Translations under genes and position numbers: made by a program | The notes under the pieces: model-generated | What the model was told of the DNA's origin: nothing | Database searches by the model: none | Seen by the model: the letters and a program-made list of their open reading frames with translations, nothing else | Shown here: positions 15,724-23,022 of the stretch, piece after piece | Layout: each line of letters starts with the position of its first letter | Numbering within the stretch: the stretch's first letter is position 1 | Source: Butyrivibrio sp. | GTDB lineage: Bacteria; Bacillota; Clostridia; Lachnospirales; Lachnospiraceae | DNA: 41,851 bases | Assembly (NCBI GenBank): GCA_024694565.1 | Contig: JAILJR010000223.1 | Span: 1-41,851, forward strand | Direction of reading: 5' to 3'

Positions 15724-17262
15724 TTAGCCCAATGAACCTATAAATCTGTCAAAGGCCCTCTGACCTTCTCCATTGCGCTTATATACACCTGCATCCTCGA
15801 GAACATGCATGAAGACCTCTCCGATTTCTTTTCTTATGATCTCATCGATGTTCTCCTCATTGATATTCCCATATTTGGGCCTAAAGGCGTCTACCCAGTC
15901 TGCATGCTTTTCCAGAACATCACTTTCTCTAAGATCTTCTCCTGAAAGGATTGCCTTTCTAAGAAGAGCCATCTCATCCTTAAGACGTGCAGGAAGAACA
16001 GCAAGACCCATAACCTCAATAAGACCAATGTTTTCCTTCTTAATATGATGAAGCTCCGCATGTGGATGATAAACCCCAAGAGGGTGCTCCTTTGTGGTTA
16101 TGTTATTTCTGAGCACAAGATCAAGCTCGTAATCATCACCACGTTTTCTTGCTATAGGTGTTATCGTGTTGTGCGGAGTGCCCTCTGTTTCTGCAAAAAT
16201 AAATGCCTCCTCATCTGTATAGCCTCTCCACTTATTAAGGATAAGATCTGCAAGAGCTATTACCCTCTCATAGTCAGGAGCAGCAAGTCTTATTACCGAC
16301 ATCGGCCACTTTACTATTCCACTCTTTACGTCCTCAAATCCCTTTACTGTAAAGGTTCTCTCAACCTCTGCTTTTGCCATTGCGAAGGTGTAATGACCTC
16401 CCTGGAAGTGATCATGACTTAAAATCGATCCTCCAACTATCGGAAGGTCTGCATTCGAACCCACAAAATAATGAGGGAACTGCTTCACAAAGTCAAACAG
16501 CTTGCAGAAGGTGCCGTGATCGATCTTCATCGGAATGTGCTCCGAATTAAATACTATGCAGTGCTCATTGTAATATACATAAGGAGAATACTGAAATCCC
16601 CACTTCATATCCTGGATCGTCACTGGTATTATCCTGTGATTCTCCCTTGCAGGATGGTCAACTCTTCCTGAATATCCCTCATTTTCCCAGCACAGCTGGC
16701 ATTTTGGATAACCGCTCTGCTTTGCATTTCTGGCAGCTGCTATTGCCTTGGGATCCTTCTCAGGCTTAGAAAGGTTTATTGTGATATCCAGATCTCCATA
16801 TTCACAGGGAGCAACCCACTTCATGTCCTTTGAGATTCTATAGCGCCTGATATAATCGGTATTTCTTGAAAACTCATAGTAAAAATCTGTTGCCGCCTCG
16901 GGGCTGACCTGATATTTTTCTCTGAATTTCCTGATCACAGCGCCCGGTCTTTCGGTCATGGCTCCCATAAGCCTGGTATCAAACAGATCCCTGTATACCA
17001 CACTGTCGTTTTCAATAAGGCCTTTATTTACTGCGTAGTCATCAATATCCTTAAGTACCTCTTCAAGGAAGGCTCCGCTTTCTATACTTCCTGTGTCAAT
17101 ATCATCCGCGAGAGCCATCAGTGTCTTCACATCATAGTCAGCGCTCTCCATGCCAAGAATAATCAGGATCTGATTTACTGTGTAGATTATGTCTTCTTTC
17201 TCGATGAGGTCTGTTTTTAGACCATATGCCACCAGCCTGTTAACTGCATTCTGAATATCCAT
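15724..17262 (-). CDS. galT: UDP-glucose--hexose-1-phosphate uridylyltransferase (class II GalT)
   Basis: The enzyme exchanges UMP between UDP-glucose and galactose-1-phosphate in the Leloir pathway. At 512 residues and with the Firmicutes-type sequence it belongs to class II, unlike the 350-residue E. coli enzyme. Typical stretches are KCQLCWENEGYSGRVDHPAR, YNEHCIVFNSEHIPMKI, GSILSHDHFQGGHYTFAMAK (His-rich active site) and GVYHPHAELHHIKKENIGLIEVMG. AGAGGAGAT precedes the ATG closely. galK lies 245 bases upstream on the same strand. The gap carries two copies of a 9-bp motif also found upstream of galK, suggesting galT has its own regulated start. No galE is in the window. Confidence 0.95.
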   Translation of the reverse strand: MDIQNAVNRLVAYGLKTDLIEKEDIIYTVNQILIILGMESADYDVKTLMALADDIDTGSIESGAFLEEVLKDIDDYAVNKGLIENDSVVYRDLFDTRLMGAMTERPGAVIRKFREKYQVSPEAATDFYYEFSRNTDYIRRYRISKDMKWVAPCEYGDLDITINLSKPEKDPKAIAAARNAKQSGYPKCQLCWENEGYSGRVDHPARENHRIIPVTIQDMKWGFQYSPYVYYNEHCIVFNSEHIPMKIDHGTFCKLFDFVKQFPHYFVGSNADLPIVGGSILSHDHFQGGHYTFAMAKAEVERTFTVKGFEDVKSGIVKWPMSVIRLAAPDYERVIALADLILNKWRGYTDEEAFIFAETEGTPHNTITPIARKRGDDYELDLVLRNNITTKEHPLGVYHPHAELHHIKKENIGLIEVMGLAVLPARLKDEMALLRKAILSGEDLRESDVLEKHADWVDAFRPKYGNINEENIDEIIRKEIGEVFMHVLEDAGVYKRNGEGQRAFDRFIGSLG

Positions 17263-17309
17263 GATACATCTCCTCTATAAATGCCAGCTTATATCTGACT
17301 TTTTCCGGT

Positions 17310-17357
17310 CGGATACCGATACCGAAAGCTCGCAAAAACAAACGTTAACGGTATCCG
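17310..17357 (-). promoter_or_regulatory. Candidate gal operator pair upstream of galT
   Basis: CGGATACCG (17310-17318) and CGGTATCCG (17349-17357) are exact inverse complements 39 bases apart, 48 and 87 bases upstream of the galT ATG. The same 9-mer occurs once upstream of galK (18825-18833). The pair could bind a dimeric regulator or form a hairpin. The rest of the galK-galT gap also holds a longer-range inverted CCGGTGTG/CACACCGG (17389-17396, 17439-17446). Confidence 0.45.
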
Positions 17358-17507
17358 GCTCCTATGTAAATGGTTGATAATCTCTGACCCGGTGTGTCGT
17401 CCCTGTCATTCTTTAACTTAACTGTGCCTGACTGACTTCACACCGGTAATCGTCCAAATTAAGATGGGCAGTCAGTTGTCCTTAAGATGCTCTGATCGAT
17501 CTTATGA

Positions 17508-18686
17508 TCAGATAACCTCCGGGCCTCCGCCAATCTCAACAGTGTAGAAGGTCGCATCATATCCAATCTTCTTGCGGTAGTTTTCACCTACTGTCTTCTT
17601 AAAGTTCTCTATTGCATCATCCCTTACTATGGATACTGTACAGCCGCCAAAGCCACCGCCTGTCATCCTTGATCCGATCACTCCCGGAATCTTCCATGCC
17701 TCCTCGGCCAATGTATCCAGCTCAACACCGGTCACATCGTAGTCGTCCCTAAGTGACTCATGCGACTGTCTCATCAGCTTTCCGAAATGTTCAATATCCC
17801 CGGCCTTAAGTGCCTTCACAGCTTCTATCGCACGCTGATTCTCGTATACTGCATGCTTAGCCTTTTTCTGCATATCAGGATCTGTAAGCAGACCCTTATT
17901 TGCCTCAAACTCTTCTATTGTAAGGTCTCCAAGGCCCTTAATATCCAGCTTATTCTGGAAAATGGCAAGTGCTTTTTCACACATACTGCGCCTTGCGTTG
18001 TACTGGGAATCAGTAAGCTTGTGCTTCTTATTTGTATTGGCGATTATAATCTTTGCTCCATCAAGTTTGATTGGTGCATACTCAAAAGACAGGTCGGAAG
18101 TATCAAGGAAGATTGCATTATCATCCTTGCCCATAGCAACCGCAAACTGATCCATGATCCCACAGTTACAGCCATTGAAATTGTTCTCTGAATATTGTCC
18201 GATAAGAGCCAGATCCTGGTTAGATACCTCAAATCCATAGAGATCTCTTAAAATAAATCCCGTGAGCACCTCAAGGGATGCAGATGATGAAAGTCCGGAG
18301 CCATTTGGTATGTTCCCGCTGATAACAAGATCGAATCCCTTATCAAGCTTCATACCTCTTTTCTCAAATGCCCAGACAACTCCCTTGGGATAGTTGGTCC
18401 ATCCGGCTTTGTCAGAGGGGTTAAGGTCGTCAAGACTTGACTCGATAACCCCCAGCCTGTCCTGGTTGACCGAGTAAAAGCGCAGCTTTCTGTCATCCCT
18501 TTTAGCTGCCGCACCATAAGTTCCAATTGTAAGTGCGCAGGGAAAAACATGTCCTCCGTTATAATCTGTGTGCTCACCGATAAGGTTTACGCGTCCCGGC
18601 GCGAAGTATGCCTTAACCTCATCATTGTCTCCATAAACCTTTTTAAAGCTGTCAAGAACAGCCTTTTTCATTTCCTGATTGATCAT
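17508..18686 (-). CDS. galK: Galactokinase
   Basis: This GHMP-family kinase phosphorylates galactose at C1 with ATP, the first step toward GalT. The 392-residue length is normal. Motifs are the galactokinase signature GRVNLIGEHTDYNGGHVFPC (near 31-50), the ATP-binding loop PNGSGLSSSASLEV (motif 2), the catalytic Asp region NCGIMDQFAVAMG, and motif 3 MTGGGFGGCTVSIV near the C-terminus. GGAGGG lies 4 bases before ATG 18686. galT is the next gene downstream. No transporter or epimerase is adjacent. Confidence 0.96.
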   Translation of the reverse strand: MINQEMKKAVLDSFKKVYGDNDEVKAYFAPGRVNLIGEHTDYNGGHVFPCALTIGTYGAAAKRDDRKLRFYSVNQDRLGVIESSLDDLNPSDKAGWTNYPKGVVWAFEKRGMKLDKGFDLVISGNIPNGSGLSSSASLEVLTGFILRDLYGFEVSNQDLALIGQYSENNFNGCNCGIMDQFAVAMGKDDNAIFLDTSDLSFEYAPIKLDGAKIIIANTNKKHKLTDSQYNARRSMCEKALAIFQNKLDIKGLGDLTIEEFEANKGLLTDPDMQKKAKHAVYENQRAIEAVKALKAGDIEHFGKLMRQSHESLRDDYDVTGVELDTLAEEAWKIPGVIGSRMTGGGFGGCTVSIVRDDAIENFKKTVGENYRKKIGYDATFYTVEIGGGPEVI

Positions 18687-18824
18687 TATACCCTCCTGAT
18701 ACTATGATGCGTAACTGATTTAACCTTCTTCGTTGCTAAAAACATAATACACAAAGCAATTACGCTTTTCCATATCACTTTGTTCACACTACCTGTCTAA
18801 ATGTTAACTTAGTCACCTGCTCGT

Positions 18825-18850
18825 CGGTATCCGTAAATGCCCGGCATTTA
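18825..18850 (-). promoter_or_regulatory. Candidate operator region upstream of galK
   Basis: CGGTATCCG (18825-18833), the 9-mer shared with the galT upstream region, is followed immediately by a 17-bp palindrome TAAATGCC-C-GGCATTTA (18834-18850). The sites lie about 140-165 bases upstream of the galK start. A possible -10 TATTAT lies near 18745-18750 without a clear -35, which would fit an activator-dependent promoter. Nothing else is seen in 18687-18958. Confidence 0.4.
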
Positions 18851-18958
18851 ACTTCAGATTAAGCGTATCTGCCAAAGTAAGATTTCCAAACGATTTTTTC
18901 TTGTTACTGTTCGGAAAGTCATACCTGTAAAAAAGCTTTTCAGAAAATCCGGGTCAAT

Positions 18959-19013
18959 GAAAAACAGGTGGAAGCGTACACAATATCCTCTACTGTGTCA
19001 TCCTCCACCTGTT
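18959..19013 (-). terminator. Intrinsic terminator after telA
   Basis: AACAGGTGGA (18963-18972) pairs with TCCACCTGTT (19004-19013). An inner ACACA/TGTGT pair and a short T-run follow the stem on the minus strand. It ends the xpaC-telA transcript. Confidence 0.8.
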
Positions 19014-19041
19014 CCAAGTTCTTTTCCCCGATTATCGTTTA

Positions 19042-20205
19042 TCAGTTCTTTGCCGCTTCTAAAAGCTTATCGCGAAGCTGGTTCTCGATACTTACAAGCT
19101 CTGCCTCAGCCTCACGTCTCTTCTGCTTGCCATCCGTCTGAATCCTCAGTACCTCATCAAGTGTCGAGATAAGTGATTCGTTGGTGTGACGAAGAGTTTC
19201 AATATCTACTATACCTCTCTCTGCCTCTTTAGCGCTCTCTATAGTAGCAACCTTGAGGGCATCCGCATTCTTGCGAAGGAGCTGATTAGTCATATCGTTA
19301 ACTTCACGCTCTGCCTTTGCAGCCTGTGTGGCATGTTCAATGCCCATTGCAATTACCATCTGGTTCTTCCAGAGCGGTATTGTGTTGACTATCGTTGACT
19401 GGATCTTCTCAGCCATTACCGTATCTGAGCTCTGTACCATACGGATCTGAGGGCCCGTCTGCATAGCGATTGTTCTGGTCAGTTCAAGATCATAGAGCTT
19501 CTTTTCAAATCTGTCGCACTTGTTTGCAAAATCCTTTGCAGCCTCAGCATCCTCAGGAAGTCCGGACATCTGTGCCTTTCTCTGAAGCTCGACAAGCGTT
19601 GTGTTTCTCTCCTCTTCCAGCCTCTTTTTACCGGCCAGGATGTACATTGTGAGCTCTTTATAATAATTGAGATTAAGATCATACATCTTATCGAGAAGGT
19701 CCACATCCTTGAGTAGAGTAACCTGATGCCTCTGAAGCTCATTGCTTATGGTCTGAACATTGACCTCAGCCTTTGCATACTTTGCCTTCATGACCTCAAG
19801 CTTGTTGGCACTCTTTTTAAAGAAAGCCTTAAGCCCCTTCTCTTCCTCTTCTACCTCAAAACTCTTGAGCTCTCCCACAAGGTTGGTGATCATGTTGCCG
19901 ACCTCACCCATATCCTTGGTCTTGACATTATCAAGTGCCTTCTCAGAGAAATCTGCAAGCTTCTTCTGGGTTCCCACACCATAATTCATGATACCTGCGG
20001 AATTGGTAATATCAATCTGTTTGCTGAAATCCTCGACCTGCTTGAGTTCCTCAGGCGAAAGCTGTGCCTCAAGTGCAAGATTTCCTGTCGGCTGCTGTGC
20101 TGCCTCAGGTGCCGGTGGAGGAGCCATCTGCATCTGAGCCTCTGCTCCAAAACTTAGTTGCGGTGTCGGTGCAGGTGCTGCACCAAAATCTAACTCTGGT
20201 CCCAT
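19042..20205 (-). CDS. telA: Toxic anion resistance protein, TelA family
   Basis: This 387-residue protein has a Pro/Ala-rich N-terminus (about 1-45) and the long helical TelA domain (about 50-385). Characteristic stretches are IDITNSAGIMNYGVGTQKKL, KDVDLLDKMYDLNLNYYKELTMYI, the TGPQIRMVQSSDTVMAEKIQ region, and NTIPLWKNQMVIAMGIEHATQA. TelA proteins are named for tellurite resistance on plasmids, but chromosomal copies probably act at the envelope or in stress response. The molecular activity is not established. AGGAGGACG lies 4 bases before the ATG. xpaC is 43 bases upstream, a pairing common in Firmicutes. Confidence 0.9.
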   Translation of the reverse strand: MGPELDFGAAPAPTPQLSFGAEAQMQMAPPPAPEAAQQPTGNLALEAQLSPEELKQVEDFSKQIDITNSAGIMNYGVGTQKKLADFSEKALDNVKTKDMGEVGNMITNLVGELKSFEVEEEEKGLKAFFKKSANKLEVMKAKYAKAEVNVQTISNELQRHQVTLLKDVDLLDKMYDLNLNYYKELTMYILAGKKRLEEERNTTLVELQRKAQMSGLPEDAEAAKDFANKCDRFEKKLYDLELTRTIAMQTGPQIRMVQSSDTVMAEKIQSTIVNTIPLWKNQMVIAMGIEHATQAAKAEREVNDMTNQLLRKNADALKVATIESAKEAERGIVDIETLRHTNESLISTLDEVLRIQTDGKQKRREAEAELVSIENQLRDKLLEAAKN

Positions 20206-20248
20206 ATCGTCCTCCTAAATCATTTAAATATTATTGTTTATTCTGTCA

Positions 20249-21529
20249 TCACTTGCCAAATGTAAGTGTCTGTGTTTCTGTCTGAGCCTGGACTTGTCCC
20301 TGGGTCTGCATCTGGGCTGCAACGCCCTGACCCTGGGTTGTAAGACCATCCTGTGCCATCATCGTCTTCATTACAGATATGTCGGAAGAGATATCCCATG
20401 CCATATCCTGGAACATGCTGTCAAGAAGATTCTTGAAGGCCTCATTGATGGTATCGATTGCTGTCTCTATCTCTCCCTTCGTCTGTCTAATATTATCAAG
20501 GTCAGGCTGGCTGTATAGCTCAACATATGCATTCAGCAGCTTCTTCGTCGTAGGAAGATAGTAGTCCATGAGCTTCTGCAGCTCATCTGCAGATGAGGGA
20601 TCCTTCTTTATCTGGGCAAAGATCCTGTTCATGATCTCCTCAAGTCTGTAGAGCTTATTGGAAAACTCTTCTGTGTCAGGAATGATATCATTGACATGTC
20701 TTACATACTCAATGTATTCATAACCCTCATCCAGAATTGCCTTTGCATTTTCCGGAAGCTTTTCATACTCAGGATCCTTGTTCTTTCCCTTTTTCTTTGA
20801 TGGCTGTTCATTGCTGTTAAGAGCAGCGACCTTCGCTTCTCTTGCCTCTCTCTCAATCCTGTCCTTCTCGGCTCCCATGTACTGCTCAACCACCCTGTCG
20901 GTCAGCATGCAGGTCGTCTCCGTATTGTCCAGTCTGGCCCTTGGCAGAAATCCCTGTTTTATCATCTCCTTGATATCTTTGAGAACTTCCTTATCTGATT
21001 TTGCACAGGCTCTTCCAAGGTCAGAGATTTTAAAGTACTCGGCCTCCTTTAAGATATTCCCATACTGATGATACTTCTTCGCCAGACCGAATTTCCTGTA
21101 TCCCTGTATTACAAGGAATGCACAGGCTGCTGTTATCAGTCCCGTTACAACTGTACCTGCAGTTACCCCGTCAATCAGCATGCCAAGAAAGGCCAGCAGG
21201 AAATTAATTCCAAGGAACCCTCCCACACACATTCGAACCACGCCGGAATACTTGCTTATGCTCTTCTGGAAGAAGGGATACACTCTCCCTCTGAGCGGAG
21301 TAGAATTATACCTGTTCTGGGTATTGTAGCTGCTTCTTTGACGGTTCTGATAATTGTCCTGGCCGGTTCTCTGACTTGAGTATGTGACATTCCTGTCAAT
21401 ATGAACAGACTTAATAGCCCTGCTCACTTCATCACTCAAATTACTGTAGTCATTTCTGTCAATGGCACTGGTCACACTATTTAAAATGTCATTTCCAACT
21501 TTTACAAAATCCTGTACGTCTCTTTGCAA
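20249..21529 (-). CDS. xpaC: XpaC-like (5-bromo-4-chloroindolyl phosphate hydrolysis) membrane protein
   Basis: The 426-residue protein has an N-terminal region with conserved FVKVGNDILNSVTSAID and a Ser/Asn/Gln-rich stretch. A double membrane segment follows (about 95-150; VRMCVGGFLGINFLLAFLGM and VVTGLITAACAFLVIQGY), then an HTH-like helical part (KISDLGRACAKSDKEVLKDI) and a long helical C-terminal domain (about 255-400). The last 30 residues are Gln-rich. The XpaC name comes from an indicator-dye phenotype, not a known reaction. Translation seems to start at TTG 21529 with AAGGA about 7 bases upstream. It is the first gene of the xpaC-telA pair. Confidence 0.85.
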   Translation of the reverse strand: MQRDVQDFVKVGNDILNSVTSAIDRNDYSNLSDEVSRAIKSVHIDRNVTYSSQRTGQDNYQNRQRSSYNTQNRYNSTPLRGRVYPFFQKSISKYSGVVRMCVGGFLGINFLLAFLGMLIDGVTAGTVVTGLITAACAFLVIQGYRKFGLAKKYHQYGNILKEAEYFKISDLGRACAKSDKEVLKDIKEMIKQGFLPRARLDNTETTCMLTDRVVEQYMGAEKDRIEREAREAKVAALNSNEQPSKKKGKNKDPEYEKLPENAKAILDEGYEYIEYVRHVNDIIPDTEEFSNKLYRLEEIMNRIFAQIKKDPSSADELQKLMDYYLPTTKKLLNAYVELYSQPDLDNIRQTKGEIETAIDTINEAFKNLLDSMFQDMAWDISSDISVMKTMMAQDGLTTQGQGVAAQMQTQGQVQAQTETQTLTFGK

Positions 21530-21575
21530 AATATTTTCCTTTCACATTCTGTTTACTCACCAAAATGCAACTATA

Positions 21576-21604
21576 ATTTTACAGTAAATTGCACCAAAAC
21601 ACAA
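21576..21604 (-). promoter_or_regulatory. Sigma-A-type promoter for xpaC-telA
   Basis: On the minus strand TTGTGT (21604-21599), a 17-base spacer and TAAAAT (21581-21576) lie about 47 bases upstream of the xpaC start. Confidence 0.5.
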
Positions 21605-21646
21605 TTGCTTAGGCTCATTCTGTTTGTCACCCTGTTACAATAAGAT

Positions 21647-21853
21647 GATGCCACCGACAAAAGCCTTTAGTGTATTGAGGGCATGAACATATTGTCCAAT
21701 CGCTTCGGGGACGCTCTCGCTCCGTTGTGCTTCGTAGCGGTACTAAGGCACTAAAATACAGTGCCTTAGTGCCGACGAGCACAAAGGCCCACTCAGTCGC
21801 TTGTGCAATATGTTCATGCCAGATTTACATTATGAGCTTTTGTCGGTGGCATC
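21647..21853. mobile_element. MITE-like inverted-repeat element (207 bp)
   Basis: Terminal inverted repeats GATGCCACCGACAAAAGC (21647-21664) and its exact complement (21836-21853) are 18 bp and perfect. The element is flanked directly by ATAAGAT on both sides (21640-21646 and 21854-21860), as expected for a 7-bp target duplication. Further inside are a perfect 15-bp stem (21680-21694 with 21806-21820), a TTGTGCTT-containing stem (21725-21732 with 21777-21784) and a central 10-bp hairpin (21743-21752 with 21760-21769). The whole element can fold into one long rod. No protein of convincing length is encoded, so it would need a transposase in trans. It lies between the divergent xpaC and araC promoters. 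Confidence 0.8.
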
Positions 21854-21898
21854 ATAAGATACAGTTCAGTGGTCAGCAAGGCAGGAAATTACATTTTC

Positions 21899-21928
21899 TT
21901 GAAATTATCTGTGTTTACATATTAAAAT
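21899..21928 (+). promoter_or_regulatory. Promoter for the AraC-family gene
   Basis: TTGAAA (21899-21904), an 18-base spacer and TAAAAT (21923-21928) precede the AraC-family start by about 40 bases. The right edge of the MITE-like element is 46 bases upstream of the -35. Confidence 0.5.
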
Positions 21929-21969
21929 ACAACTAAGAATTTAGTTTGTTTTCGTTTATGAGGTTCTTT

Positions 21970-22884
21970 ATGGAAAAAGCCTATAAGCTCTTATTTAATA
22001 CAGAGGAGAATGACGACCTTTACGTATATTGCTGCGGGATGTCCCAGACGCAGCCCGGACATTCTTTTGGACCTGCGCTCAAGCCACACTTTATGATACA
22101 TTACTGCCTAAGCGGCAAGGGTTCCTTTACCATGGGCGGAAAAAAATATCCGTTGAAGGAAGGCTATGGCTTCCTTATTGTTCCCGATGAGCTGGCATAT
22201 TATGTCTCAAACGAGAATGATCCCTGGACCTATGCATGGGTTGGTTTTGGGGGAAGGCGCGCAGCTGCCATAGTTTCCCAGCTCGGACTGTCACTTCATC
22301 AGCCGGTATTCAAGTGCAAGGCATCAGAGACCATATATGATCTTATCAAAGATATGATGGATCACAATACCTTCAGCGTCGAGGATGTCCTAAGGCGAAA
22401 CGGCCTGCTATCAATGTTTCTCTCTGTCATTGCCTCCGGCATCAGTGTGACTCAGAAAAGTGATTCTGGCAGCGACAACATCTATGTGACCAAGGCTCAG
22501 GCCTATGTCAGGAGCAATTACTGCAACCCCATTAAGGTCACCGACATAGCCGATTATGTCTGCATAAACAGAAGCTACCTCTACACACTCTTTGAAAAGA
22601 CACTTGGAATCTCACCGCAGCAATATCTTACAAGCTATAGGATAGCAAAGGCTGTGGAGCTTTTGCAGCTGACCCAGCTGTCGATTGAGGCTGTGGCAAT
22701 ATCCTGCGGTTATACAGATCCACTTGTCTTCTCAAAGGCCTTTAAGCAGGAAAAGAAATTGTCTCCGACAGCTTATCGCAAATCTCTCCCAAAAAGCGGA
22801 AGTGATGCTGACAGCAGAGAGCATCTAAGGCAAGTAGAAAAGCTCATAGAACAGCGACATCTTCAGTCAAATGATCCCAATTAA
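21970..22884 (+). CDS. AraC/XylS-family transcriptional regulator with cupin-like sensor
   Basis: The 304-residue regulator has an N-terminal sugar-sensing cupin-like domain (about 1-150; HFMIHYCLSGKGSFTMGGKK, EGYGFLIVPDELAYYVSN, WTYAWVGFGGRRA) and a C-terminal pair of HTH motifs (about 190-290; VTDIADYVCINRSYLYTLFE and LSIEAVAISCGYTDPLVFSK). The domain order is that of sugar-responsive AraC activators (MsmR/YtgR-like). The ATG at 21970 is chosen because GAGG lies 6 bases upstream; earlier TTG and ATG starts lack a site. It faces glgP convergently and shares no operon, so its targets are unknown; a carbohydrate locus is likely. Confidence 0.92.
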   Translation: MEKAYKLLFNTEENDDLYVYCCGMSQTQPGHSFGPALKPHFMIHYCLSGKGSFTMGGKKYPLKEGYGFLIVPDELAYYVSNENDPWTYAWVGFGGRRAAAIVSQLGLSLHQPVFKCKASETIYDLIKDMMDHNTFSVEDVLRRNGLLSMFLSVIASGISVTQKSDSGSDNIYVTKAQAYVRSNYCNPIKVTDIADYVCINRSYLYTLFEKTLGISPQQYLTSYRIAKAVELLQLTQLSIEAVAISCGYTDPLVFSKAFKQEKKLSPTAYRKSLPKSGSDADSREHLRQVEKLIEQRHLQSNDPN

Positions 22885-22888
22885 AATC

Positions 22889-22922
22889 GGCGCCCTTCGC
22901 AAAAAGCGAAAGGCGCCTTTTT
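22889..22922 (+). terminator. Intrinsic terminator after the AraC-family gene
   Basis: GGCGCCCTTCGC (22889-22900) pairs with GCGAAAGGCGCC (22906-22917) with one mismatch and an AAAAA loop, followed by TTTTT. The A-rich loop and flanks could also act on the minus-strand glgP transcript. Confidence 0.9.
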
Positions 22923-23022
22923 ATTTGCCACTTATTTCCGGGACAGCTGCGTAAATCCATCCTCCCCCGTCTCGGAGCATTATTCCGCTGTTATTTTTTA
23001 TATCCTGGAGCAGTGTATGAAC

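Noticed and set aside
17389-17446. CCGGTGTG/CACACCGG inverted repeat as a galK terminator
   Set aside because: The loop is 42 bases and no T-run follows on the minus strand, so it is not a convincing terminator.
21867-21879. CAGTGGTCAGCAA shared with 39973-39985
   Set aside because: A 13-base match is expected many times by chance in a 42-kb window. One copy is part of the rlmI terminator.
21727-21936. A 69-codon plus-strand frame inside and beyond the inverted-repeat element
   Set aside because: It has no ribosome binding site or family resemblance, and its sequence follows from the hairpin arms of the MITE-like element.
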